From assembly GCF_002101675.1 (NCBI RefSeq), contig NZ_LQOY01000119.1:1-55478 (forward strand): DNA of 55,478 nucleotides. Reading direction: 5' to 3'. Source of the stretch: Mycobacterium gordonae (GTDB taxonomy: Bacteria; Actinomycetota; Actinomycetes; Mycobacteriales; Mycobacteriaceae). Positions 34,196-42,626 of this stretch are shown here, piece by piece; within the stretch, counting starts at the first letter, position 1, and each line of letters opens with the position of its first letter. Below the pieces are notes generated by a model, which did not search any database, was not told the origin of the DNA, and saw only the letters and a program-made list of their open reading frames with translations. The position numbers and the translations under genes were made by a program.

Positions 34196-34528
34196 TCACT
34201 CGCAAATGAGTCTTGTGATCAGGGGTATGCATGGCGGCCCTGGCGGATACGGCGGCGGAAATCCTTCGATGATGACCGAGTCGGTCACCGGGCTGTTCTG
34301 ATCGAAATACCAAGGGTGGCAGACGGTCATGTCCCAATTGGGCATGTGCTTCATGATCGGTGAGCCTGGGCACCATTGGTAGGTGCAGCTGTTCGTTGGG
34401 GTGGCTAACGTGCTTCCATCCTGGCAAACCATCGGTGCGGGATTAGCGTGAGCGGTACCTGCAGCCAGTTCCGGACCGATGAGCAGAGAGCCGACCGCGG
34501 TCAGACCCACAAGAGTTAATCGCAACAT
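34196..34528 (-). CDS. Small secreted cysteine-containing protein, function unknown
   Basis: 110 residues from ATG 34528; upstream in-frame starts lack a signal. MLRLTLVGLTAVGSLLIGPELAAGTAHANPAP is a typical Sec signal peptide with AxA-type cleavage near THAN. The mature part of about 80 residues has six cysteines (CQDGS, SCTYQWC, VCHPWYF, PPCIP, LIC), a Pro-rich stretch FPPPYPPGPPC, and a terminal RLICE. This resembles small secreted mycobacterial proteins of unknown role. It is inserted between the tRNA-Sec and selD genes and is divergent from selD; involvement in selenium metabolism is not shown. Confidence 0.72.
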   Translation of the reverse strand: MLRLTLVGLTAVGSLLIGPELAAGTAHANPAPMVCQDGSTLATPTNSCTYQWCPGSPIMKHMPNWDMTVCHPWYFDQNSPVTDSVIIEGFPPPYPPGPPCIPLITRLICE

Positions 34529-34659
34529 GTGGTTAGTTCTACGGGCGGTCGCTTGCCGGAGGTTCGCGTAATTCTTGCGGGATTCTTGCGCCGCATCGCG
34601 ATCTGCCCACCGCGCCGCGACAAGAACCGGTGCGGGCCCGCCCACGTACGCTCGGGAAC

Positions 34660-35631
34660 ATGACGCGGCTCACCGGCTATGCGCACGGCGGGGGCTGTGC
34701 CTGCAAAATCCCACCCGGCGAGCTTGAGCAGGCGGTGCGCGGGCTCACCGGTCAGGCCGGCCCCGATGTGCTGGTGGGTCTGGACGACGGTGACGATGCC
34801 GCCGCTGTCCTGGTCGGCGATCTGGCGGTGCTGTCCACCGCGGACTTCTTCACTCCGGTCGTCGACGACGCCTACGACTGGGGCCGGATCGCCGCGGCCA
34901 ACGCGTTATCGGACATCTACGCGATGGGCGGGCGCCCGGTGATCGCGATCAACCTCGTCGGCTGGCCGCGTGACGTGCTGCCGCTGGAGTTGATGACCGA
35001 AGTGCTGCGCGGCGGCCTGGCGGTGGCCTCGGAAGCGGGCTGCCCCGTCATCGGTGGCCATTCCATCGACGACCCGGAACCCAAGTACGGCATGGCCGTC
35101 ACCGGGGTGGCCGAACCCGCGAGGTTGCTGCGCAACGACGCCGCCGAGCCGGGTCTGCCGCTGACACTCACCAAACCGCTCGGCGTCGGACTGCTGAACA
35201 ACCGGCACAAGCAGACCGGCGAGGTGTGCCAGGAAGCGATCGACGTCATGACCCGGCTCAATCGCGACGCCGCGCAGGCGGCGGTGACGACCGGAGCCCG
35301 GGCGGCCACCGACGTCACCGGTTTCGGACTGCTGGGACATCTGCACAAGCTGTGCCGGGCCTCCGGCGTCGGCGCCGTCGTCGACCGCGCCGCGGTGCCG
35401 GTGCTCGAGGCAGCCCGCGTGGCGCTGAAAGACGGCTTCGTCTCCGGCGGCACCCGCCGCAATCTCGACTGGGTGCGGCCCCAGCTGCGAACCGCGACCG
35501 ACGTGACCGAAGACGACCTGTTGCTGCTTGCCGACGCTCAGACCTCCGGGGGGCTGCTGGTGGTGGGCGAGCTGCCCGGCTATCCCGTCATCGGGCACAC
35601 CGTAAGCGGCCGCGGCATCGAAATCCGTTAA
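34660..35631 (+). CDS. selD: Selenide, water dikinase (selenophosphate synthetase) SelD
   Basis: 323 residues from ATG 34660. The N-terminal active-site motif reads HGGGCACKIPP, so the catalytic position is Cys, not Sec; the Lys follows. Further signatures are DDAAAVLVGDLAVLSTADFF, NALSDIYAMGGRPVIAINLVGWP, GGHSIDDPEPKYGMAVTG and TDVTGFGLLGHL. It makes selenophosphate from selenide and ATP for SelA. Convergent with the formate dehydrogenase operon (6-bp gap) and divergent from the small secreted protein. Confidence 0.95.
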   Translation: MTRLTGYAHGGGCACKIPPGELEQAVRGLTGQAGPDVLVGLDDGDDAAAVLVGDLAVLSTADFFTPVVDDAYDWGRIAAANALSDIYAMGGRPVIAINLVGWPRDVLPLELMTEVLRGGLAVASEAGCPVIGGHSIDDPEPKYGMAVTGVAEPARLLRNDAAEPGLPLTLTKPLGVGLLNNRHKQTGEVCQEAIDVMTRLNRDAAQAAVTTGARAATDVTGFGLLGHLHKLCRASGVGAVVDRAAVPVLEAARVALKDGFVSGGTRRNLDWVRPQLRTATDVTEDDLLLLADAQTSGGLLVVGELPGYPVIGHTVSGRGIEIR

Positions 35632-35637
35632 GCCGCT

Positions 35638-36702
35638 TCAATTAGCGGTGGTGATCGAGTCGTCGGTGATCCCAGCCGCCCGGCGCGCGGCGAGCCGGCG
35701 CTTCTGCGGCTCGATCGTGTAGCGGGGATCCCGCGCCGACTCCAGGCCCGCCTCGAAGAACCCGAACCGCAGCATCGCCGACGCCGTCAGCAGCGTCGCG
35801 CCGGATACCGCGGCTATGCCGCGGTGCCCGCCACCGAGCAGGGCGCCCAAACCGCCTGCGGCGGCGAGTATTTCGCTCGTCTGCAGCAGCCAGCCGGGCC
35901 TGCCCTGGTGGAGCGGTTCTCTGGTGACCGGGTCCATCCGGTACTCGGTGAATCTCGCCGAGATCAGATCACTCACCGCGCCGATGACGGCCAGCGTGCG
36001 GGCGGGTCCGGCCTCAGCGACCGGGGTGGTGATCATCGCCAACCCCGACGCGGCCAGGCTCGCCGAGCTGGCGAAGACGAACGGCAGGTCTTTGTGGGCG
36101 GCGTTCCACGTCGGGGTTGCGGTGTCGGACAACAACACTGCGGTATAGACCGCCAGCGGCGGAGAGAACAGCGCGGCCTCCAGACCGGCCGGCCCTTCCA
36201 TGGCGCGCAGCACGGGCCGCAGCGGACCGAGCGGCAGACGCTCGCCGGTCATCCGGTCGACCTCAGCCGCCGCAGCCACTCCGATGCCCGCGCTGAAGAA
36301 ACTGAGAATCCAGGAGCCGATGCTCATCGGCGAGGTCAGCTTGAAGGTGCGCAGCATATTGACGAACCGCTCGGGCCGGCCCAGATCCTTGACCAGCGCC
36401 ACCGCCCCCAGCAGGACGGCGCCCAGGGCGGCCAGCCTGGTATTGCGGCGCAACACCTTTCGTCCTGTCAGCTGAGCACCGGCGGCCAACAGCCCGGATC
36501 CGCCGGCCACCCCACCGAGGAACAGATACGCGGCGACTTCGTGGCCCCAGGGTGCCGGCTTGACCACCGGACGTCCGTAGTACGACGAGAATTCGGCCTC
36601 CGGGACCATCAACGACTCGTCGCGCCGGCGCCCCTTGCCGTCGCCCCGTCGACGCTTGCCGCCCGAGGGTGGTCGCAGGCTGTCGTATTCGGAGGTGCTC
36701 AC
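35638..36702 (-). CDS. Formate dehydrogenase membrane subunit, NrfD/PsrC-like
   Basis: 354 residues from GTG 36702, overlapping the iron-sulfur subunit stop by 4 bp; the longer frame to 36795 is unlikely. After a basic N terminus, about eight hydrophobic segments appear (for example AAYLFLGGVAGGSGLLAAGA and SIGSWILSFFSAGIGVAAAA). DLGRPERFVNMLRTFKLTSPMSIGSW is a strong NrfD-family signature. Such subunits bind quinone and anchor iron-sulfur partners. They replace the cytochrome b556 subunit used by E. coli FDH-N. It is the last gene of the fdh operon. Confidence 0.85.
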   Translation of the reverse strand: MSTSEYDSLRPPSGGKRRRGDGKGRRRDESLMVPEAEFSSYYGRPVVKPAPWGHEVAAYLFLGGVAGGSGLLAAGAQLTGRKVLRRNTRLAALGAVLLGAVALVKDLGRPERFVNMLRTFKLTSPMSIGSWILSFFSAGIGVAAAAEVDRMTGERLPLGPLRPVLRAMEGPAGLEAALFSPPLAVYTAVLLSDTATPTWNAAHKDLPFVFASSASLAASGLAMITTPVAEAGPARTLAVIGAVSDLISARFTEYRMDPVTREPLHQGRPGWLLQTSEILAAAGGLGALLGGGHRGIAAVSGATLLTASAMLRFGFFEAGLESARDPRYTIEPQKRRLAARRAAGITDDSITTAN

Positions 36703-37661
36703 CGCGCCCGCCAAAAGGCAACGGCGCCAGCGGCGAACATTCCCGCGGCGGCCACCCCGGCCCGCTTGAACATGGTCATCAGATCCGCCGTGCATACCCG
36801 CGGGTCCGGCGGCAGCCCGTACACCTCAGGCTCGTCGAGCAGCAGGAACACCGACCCGGTGCCGCCGACGCCGTCGTGTTCGTTGGCGCCGTACAACCGC
36901 GCCTCGGTCATGCCGTCGGCGTGCAGCGCGGCGACCCGTTCGCGGGCTTGGGCGACGAGGTGGTCGTGGTCGCCGAACTTGATCGAGGTCGTCGGGCAGG
37001 TCTGAGCGCAGGCCGGCGTCTGGTTTTCCAGCAGCCGGTCATAGCAGAGCGTGCATTTCTGGGCCACTCCGGTGACGAACTCATGCTCCGGCCGTTCCGA
37101 CCGTTTGGCGGGTGTTGCGTAAGTGCCGTCGCTGCGTCGTTCGACGACGCCGAACGGGCAGCCGGCCACGCAGGTGCCGCACCCGTTGCAGACGTCCTGC
37201 TGCACGACGACGGTGCCGAATTCGGTGCGGAACAGTGCACCCGTCGGACACACGTCGAGGCAACCGGCGTGGGTGCAGTGCTTGCAGACGTCCGAGGCCA
37301 TCAGCCAACGGAACTCGGGGGTATCCGGCGGAGTGGTGTCCACCCGTTCAGCCACGGACGGCATGCCCAGACTCACCAGGGCACGCCCGGACTCGCGGGC
37401 CTGCTCGATGCGGTCGGGGCCCTGTTCGACGAACGCGACGTGCCGCCACGTGCTGGCGCCCAGCTGGCCGGTGTTGTCGTAGGACGAGCCGAGTATCTCC
37501 AGGTCACCGTCGCGCGGGTTGCGGTTCCACTCCTTGCAGGCCACCTCGCACGCCTTGCAGCCGATGCAGATGGAGGTGTCGGTGAAGAAACCTTTGCGCG
37601 GCTTGGGATCCGGCCACCCCACGTCGTCACCGGGGTCGGTCGATTCGACCAGCTGCGTCAT
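36699..37661 (-). CDS. fdhB: Formate dehydrogenase iron-sulfur subunit
   Basis: 320 residues with four [4Fe-4S] cysteine groups: CIGCKACEVAC (Cys 32, 35, 38, 42), CKHCTHAGCLDVCP, CNGCGTCVAGCP, and CTLCYDR with CAQTCP. It carries electrons from FdhA to the membrane subunit. A C-terminal hydrophobic stretch (AGVAAAGMFAAGAVAFW) could be a membrane anchor. Its ATG shares one base with the fdhA stop (TGATG), and its stop overlaps the next gene by 4 bp, so the three are one operon. Confidence 0.92.
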   Translation of the reverse strand: MTQLVESTDPGDDVGWPDPKPRKGFFTDTSICIGCKACEVACKEWNRNPRDGDLEILGSSYDNTGQLGASTWRHVAFVEQGPDRIEQARESGRALVSLGMPSVAERVDTTPPDTPEFRWLMASDVCKHCTHAGCLDVCPTGALFRTEFGTVVVQQDVCNGCGTCVAGCPFGVVERRSDGTYATPAKRSERPEHEFVTGVAQKCTLCYDRLLENQTPACAQTCPTTSIKFGDHDHLVAQARERVAALHADGMTEARLYGANEHDGVGGTGSVFLLLDEPEVYGLPPDPRVCTADLMTMFKRAGVAAAGMFAAGAVAFWRAR

Positions 37662-40600
37662 CAGCCCTCCCGTTGTGGATGTGTCACGCGGACATTGTCG
37701 GTCTCCACGGTTACCCCCGCGCGCGACTGATACTCCTCGATCAGGCGCAGCAACTCCTCACCCTGCGGCCGTCGGCCCGGACGGATGTCACATGAACCGG
37801 CCTTGGACTCCTGAATCTGCACGTTCGGGTCCAGCGCGACCCCGAGCAGGTCGTTGGCCGCGTCGCCGCTCACCACGGCGTCACTGCCCACTCCCCAGTG
37901 GTACGGCAGCCCGATCTGGTGGACGGTGTGCCCGCCGATCACCAACGGCCGCATCCGTTCGGTGACGAGCACCTTGGCCTCGATTGCGGCTCGCGGCGAC
38001 ACGATCGTCGCCCAGCCGTAGGGTTCCAGACCGCGTTCGGCGGCCAACTCCGGTGACACCTCACAGAACATCTCCGGCTGCAGCTCAGCCAGGTACGGCA
38101 GCCAGCGGCTCATCCCGCCCGCGGTGTGGTGTTCGGTGAGCCGATAGGTGGTGAAGACGTATGGGTACACGTCACCGCCGGGATCACCGGCGCTGGGCGC
38201 AAACAGATTGTCCTTGCGGGGGAACATGATTCGCGACGGACTCTGCTGCTGCGGGTACAGCGCATTGGCCACCGGCGACTCCTGCGGCTCGTAGTGCGTG
38301 GGCAGTGGGCCGTCGACCAGCCCCTTGGGCGCGAACAGCCAAGCCTTGCCGTCGGCCTGCATGATGAACGGGTCGTCACCGGCCAGAGCGTCCGGACCGC
38401 CGATGTCCGGATCCGGGCGGACGTCCGGGGCGCGGTCGACCGGGAAGTCGGGCACGTCATCGCCTACCCAGAGTCGCTGCTCGGCGTCCCACCAGATGTA
38501 GCGCTTGCGCTCGCTCCACGGCTTGCCGTCCGGGTCGGCCGAGGCGCGGTTGTACAGGATGCGGCGGTCGGCGGGCCACGCCCAACCCCATTCCGCCTGG
38601 CTCGGGCTCGGGCCGCCTAGCGGGGCGCGGCGGGCGGCCTGGTTGACGCCCTCGGCGTACACACCCGAGTAGATCCAGCAGCCGCAGGCCGTGGACCCGT
38701 CGGCGCCCAGTTCGGTGTAGCCCGGTACCGGCTGGCCCGCCTTCGGCCCGGTCAAGTAGCAGCCGCTGATCTCGGCCAGCACCGCCGCGGAGTCGGGTTC
38801 GCCATGCTCATCGGTGGGGTAATCCCAGGTCAGGTCCAGCAGCGGGCGGTCGCGTTCGTCGGTCGACCCGGCCAGTCGCTGCCGGATGCGCTTGCCTAAC
38901 TCGATGAAGAACTGCAGTTCGCTCTGGCAGTCACCGGGCGGCTGCACGGCCTGATGCCGCCACTGCACCAGGCGCTGGGTCTGGGTGAACGAGCCCGCCT
39001 TCTCGACGTGGGTGGCCGCCGGGAAGAAGAACACCTCGGTGTCGATCTCTTCGGTCTTGAGCTCACCGGAGGCGATCTCGGGGCCGTCCTTCCAGAAGGT
39101 GGCCGACTCGATCAGGTTCAGGTCGCGCACCACCAACCATTTCAGGTGCGACATTCCCATGCGCTGCATCCGGCCGTGCGCCGATCCGACGGCCGGATTC
39201 TGACCGAGCAGGAAGTAACCGTCGACCTCGTCTTCGAGCATCGACATGACCGTCTGATAGGTGCCGTGCGGGCCGGACAGCCGCGGCAGGTAATCGAAGG
39301 CCCAGTCGTTGTCCTCGCGGGCGGCGTCTCCCCACCACGCCTTGAGCAGGCTCACCAGGTAGGAGTCGGCGTTGGCCCAGAAACCCTTCTGGTTCTTCGG
39401 GCCGACGGCTTCGATGTACTGCTGGTAGGTGTCGTGGACGCCGGCTTTGGGCATCGACAGATAGCCGGGCAACAGGTTGAACAGCGTCGGGATGTCGGTG
39501 GAGCCCTGGATGGTGGCGTGCCCGCGCAGCGCCATGATCCCGCCGCCGGGCCGCCCGACGTTGCCCAGCAGCAGTTGCAGAATCGTTGCGGTACGGATGA
39601 ATTGGGCTCCGAGCGTGTGCTGCGTCCAGCCCACGGCGTAGGCGAAGCAGGTGGTGCGTTCGCGGCCGGAGTTCTCGGTGACGGCGCGGGCCAGGTAGTC
39701 GAAGTCCTCGACGCTGATGCCGCAGACGTCGCGCACCATCTCCGGGGTGTAGCGCGCGTAGTGCCGCTTGACGATCTGGAATATCGACCGCGGGTGCTGC
39801 AACGTCTCATCGCGCTGGACGCGGGCGTGCGGTAGCGGCGGGCCGCCACTGCCGTGCACATCACCGGCGGCGCGGGCCGAAGCGCTGGCCCCGTGCTCGG
39901 GGTCGGGCGCATCCTCTTGTCCCGCGTACGCCCAGGTCGAGATGTCGTATTGCCCTGTCTCGGGATCGAAGCCGGAGAACAGCCCGCCCAGATCCTCGCT
40001 GTCCCGGTAGTTCTCGTTGATCAGGGTGGCCGCGTTGGTGTAAGCCAACACGTATTCCTTGAACCAAAGGTCATGAGCGATCACATAATTGATCAACGCG
40101 CCCAGCAGCACCACGTCCGATCCGGCCCGGATCGGGATGTGTTTGTTGGACACCGCCGAGGTACGAGTGAAGCGCGGATCGACGTGAATGAGCTTGGCGC
40201 CGCGGGCTTTAGCCTCTTCCACCCACTGGAATCCGACGGGGTGACACTCGGCCATGTTGGAGCCCTGGATGACAATGCAGTCCGCATTGGCCATGTCTTG
40301 CAGTGATTGGGTGGCGCCGCCACGCCCGAAGGAGGTTCCCAGACCGGGAACCGTGGCGGAGTGTCAAATACGGGCTTGGTTCTCGATCTGGATGGCGCCG
40401 GCGGCGGTGAAAAGCTTCTTGATGACGTAGTTCTCTTCGTTGTCCAGCGTCGCCCCGCCCAGCGCGGCGATCTTCATGGTGCGCCGCAGGGGATGACCGT
40501 GCTTATCGATGTCCTGCCAGGCGTTCCGGCGGGCTTCGACGAACCGGTCGGCCACCATGTCGATCGCTCTGTCCAGCTCCAGCGGTTGCCACTCGGTGGC

Positions 40601-40933
40601 GCCAGGCGCGCGGTAGAGCACCTTCATCTGCCGGCCCGGAGAGTTGACGAGCTGCTCACTGGCCGACCCCTTGGGACAAAGCCGGCCGCGGGAGATGGGC
40701 GAATCGGGGTCACCCTCGATCTGCACGACCCTCTCGTCCTTGACGTACACCTTCTGCCCGCAGCCGACCGCACAGTACGGGCAGATGCTCTGCACCACCC
40801 GGTCGGCGGTCGTCGTACGCGGGGTGAGGGCGCGGGTCTGCTTCGACGTCACGGCCGGACCACGGCCCAGAGCATCCCCGGACCGCAACTGCCGGACGAC
40901 GGGCCATTCCAGGAAAAGTCGGGCGAGTCCCAT
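37661..40933 (-). CDS. fdhA: Selenocysteine-containing formate dehydrogenase catalytic subunit
   Basis: One gene of 1090 residues with in-frame TGA at 40366-40364 read as Sec190. The N-terminal [4Fe-4S] ligands are CPYCAVGC and CPKG (Cys 51, 54, 58, 86). The segment across the TGA reads QARI-U-HSATVPGLGTSFGRGG, aligning with the ARVUHGPTV active site of known FDHs. Mo/W-bis-MGD domains follow, with GSNMAECHP, IPIRAGSDVVLLGALI and a C-terminal VTERMRPLVIGGHTVHQIGLPYHWG. It oxidises formate to CO2 (or the reverse). Unlike E. coli FdnG/FdoG it has no twin-arginine signal, so it is probably cytoplasmic-facing. A SECIS-like hairpin lies 11 nt after the UGA. The two halves would otherwise be called separate ORFs. 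Confidence 0.95.
40334..40352 (-). promoter_or_regulatory. Bacterial SECIS hairpin in fdhA
   Basis: On the minus strand GGTTCCC-GGTCT-GGGAACC forms a perfect 7-bp stem with a 5-nt GGUCU loop, the same loop core that SelB recognises in E. coli fdhF. The stem starts 11 nt, and the loop 18 nt, after the UGA at 40366-40364, within the spacing known to work. The hairpin encodes fdhA residues at the same time. Confidence 0.9.
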
Positions 40934-40957
40934 GACGACAACACTAGTGCGGCCGGA

Positions 40958-40973
40958 GGCGCGCTGGCGCGCC
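40958..40973. promoter_or_regulatory. GC-rich inverted repeat between the P450 gene and fdhA
   Basis: GGCGCGC-TG-GCGCGCC is a perfect 7-2-7 palindrome in the 79-bp gap. It lies 25 bp upstream of the fdhA start and 40 bp past the P450 stop. It could terminate P450 transcription or be an operator/leader element for fdhABC. There is no T-run. Confidence 0.35.
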
Positions 40974-41012
40974 GCGGAGCAAGTGTGCGCTAATCGGCCC
41001 GGGATTTCGGCG

Positions 41013-42230
41013 TCAATCCACAGACAATTCGAGCCGGTTCAGACGCCGCACCAGGATGCTGGGCAACCACTCTCCGACCTCGGCCGCCTCGAGCCACGTG
41101 GTGCGCTCGAGCAGCATCCGAAACACGATCTGCGCTTCCAGCCGCGCGAGTGCCGCACCGATGCAGAAGTGCGCGCCTTTACCGAACGTGACATGGCCCC
41201 GGGCGCCGCTGCGATCCAGATGGAAGTCGTTCGGCGCCTCGAAATGTGCAGGATCCCGATTGGCCGCACCCCACAGCAAGAGCAAATGCGAGCCAGGGGG
41301 CAGCGCCACGCCGCCCAAAGTCGTGTCGCGCCAAACATGTCGGTAGTGACCGCGGAACGGCGGCTCGTAGCGTAGTGCCTCTTCGATGAACGCGTTCAAC
41401 AACTCGGGACGCTCGCGCACCTGCCGCTGGATCTCGGGCCGGTCGGCGAGAAGCCAGGCGGCGCTTCCCAACAGCGAGGCGGTTGACTCGCCCGCCGCGC
41501 TGAACAGCGTGAGCATGATGCCCATCGCGACGGGCTGATCCACCTCGCCGCGGGCGTAGCGGGCTGCCATGTCCTGAATGAGGCCGGAATCTGTTGTGCT
41601 TTGCGCCTTTTCGAAGTGCTCGAGAACGTAGCTGGCCAGTTCGAAGGCCGCCATGCCAGCCGCTTCGAGTTGGGCCTGTGTCACGACTCCGTCAAGCAGC
41701 GTCGTGGTCGCGAAGCCGAGCCGGATCAGGTTGTCGACGTCGGATTCCGGCAGACCGAGGAGCTTGGCGACCACCATCATCGGCAGCCGGTTCGCCATCG
41801 CGCTCATCCACTCGATCCGCCCGTCGCGCAGCGACTCATCCCAGAGCCGAGCCGCGGTTTGCCCGGCGAAGTCCTCGATGATCCGGACGCGCTTGGCAGA
41901 AAGGTGCGGCAGCAATATCTTTCGATGCGCGGCGTGGGTGGGGTCGTCGGCGGTCGCCAACGCGTGGTTCGGGCTTCCGGCTTCGATCATCTCGAACGGG
42001 GTGACCGTTCCGTCCTCGTGATAGACCATGGTCGCGGTGAGATTGGACGAGAAATCCTCGACGCGGTTGACGGCATCGATCAGCGCATCCCAGCCGCATA
42101 CGGCATAGAACTCCGAATCCCCCACCCGATGCACCGGGGCTTGAGCGCGCATCCGGTCGTACATCGGGTAGGGGTTCTGCAGTGTTTCGGCGCCGAAGAA
42201 GTCATGCGGATCGGCCACGGGGGCAGTCAC
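41013..42230 (-). CDS. Cytochrome P450
   Basis: 405 residues, soluble bacterial length. Haem-binding signature FGKGAHFCIGAALARLEAQI (Cys ligand about residue 352), ExxR as EALRYEPPF, I-helix LFSAAGESTASLL with the Glu/Thr pair, and the PERF-like region HLDRSGARGHVTFG. It needs a ferredoxin and reductase, neither nearby. Substrate unknown; accessory mycobacterial P450s act on sterols, terpenes or fatty acids. It lies upstream of the fdh operon on the same strand, but a palindrome and different function suggest independent control. Confidence 0.9.
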   Translation of the reverse strand: MTAPVADPHDFFGAETLQNPYPMYDRMRAQAPVHRVGDSEFYAVCGWDALIDAVNRVEDFSSNLTATMVYHEDGTVTPFEMIEAGSPNHALATADDPTHAAHRKILLPHLSAKRVRIIEDFAGQTAARLWDESLRDGRIEWMSAMANRLPMMVVAKLLGLPESDVDNLIRLGFATTTLLDGVVTQAQLEAAGMAAFELASYVLEHFEKAQSTTDSGLIQDMAARYARGEVDQPVAMGIMLTLFSAAGESTASLLGSAAWLLADRPEIQRQVRERPELLNAFIEEALRYEPPFRGHYRHVWRDTTLGGVALPPGSHLLLLWGAANRDPAHFEAPNDFHLDRSGARGHVTFGKGAHFCIGAALARLEAQIVFRMLLERTTWLEAAEVGEWLPSILVRRLNRLELSVD

Positions 42231-42424
42231 ACAGTTCAGGCTCGATCGTCTCGATCAGAGGGTCAATAGGAATCCGGAAAGTTGAGGAGCCGCCGGTCAC
42301 CGAGCCCGCGAGCACGAATTCAGCTGGAGGGCGCCACCAGCGACTTAACCTGACAAACTTCGCCGGCATTTCTCACTGTGCGAAAATCATCTGAGATGTT
42401 CTCGACACCCAGGGGACTCCAGAT

Positions 42425-42585
42425 ATGCCGCGGGACTGGCCGTTGGACGGAGATCGCCACGACGAGGCCGCCGACCGCATCTACACCGCCGAGCCTTCTT
42501 GGCTTTGTGGTGCTGGCCGGTCAAAGATCCCGCCGACGAACGCGCCATGGTGGAGCGCTTCCTCGGCCCGTCTTACCCGTCCTGA
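42425..42585 (+). pseudogene. Relic of a TetR-family regulator (internal deletion and frameshift)
   Basis: The plus strand from ATG 42425 starts MPRDWPLDGDRHDEAADRIYTA, the usual N terminus of a mycobacterial TetR subgroup (DWLxGGDRxxxAAERIY). About 22 codons in, the frame is lost. In another frame the DNA encodes WCWPVKDPADERAMVERFLGPSYPS and a stop at 42583-42585, which matches the C terminus of the same subgroup. The roughly 150 residues between are missing. The rest of the 396-bp gap between P450 and monooxygenase genes holds nothing else I can support. Confidence 0.65.
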
Positions 42586-42626
42586 CAGCACCGACGTACA
42601 CAATACGTTTTCTTACTGCCGTATGG

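Noticed and set aside
35633..35648. Bidirectional terminator between selD and the fdh operon (CCGCT/AGCGG)
   Set aside because: Only a 5-bp stem overlapping the end of the membrane-subunit gene; too weak to call.
37661..40294. A separate 877-residue molybdopterin oxidoreductase starting at ATG 40294
   Set aside because: The frame continues upstream through a Sec UGA to the iron-sulfur N terminus; the ATG is internal (Met in QDMANAD).
40364..40933. A separate 189-residue truncated formate dehydrogenase or pseudogene
   Set aside because: It is the N-terminal part of the same selenoprotein; the stop is a UGA followed by a SECIS hairpin in a genome segment with all sel genes.
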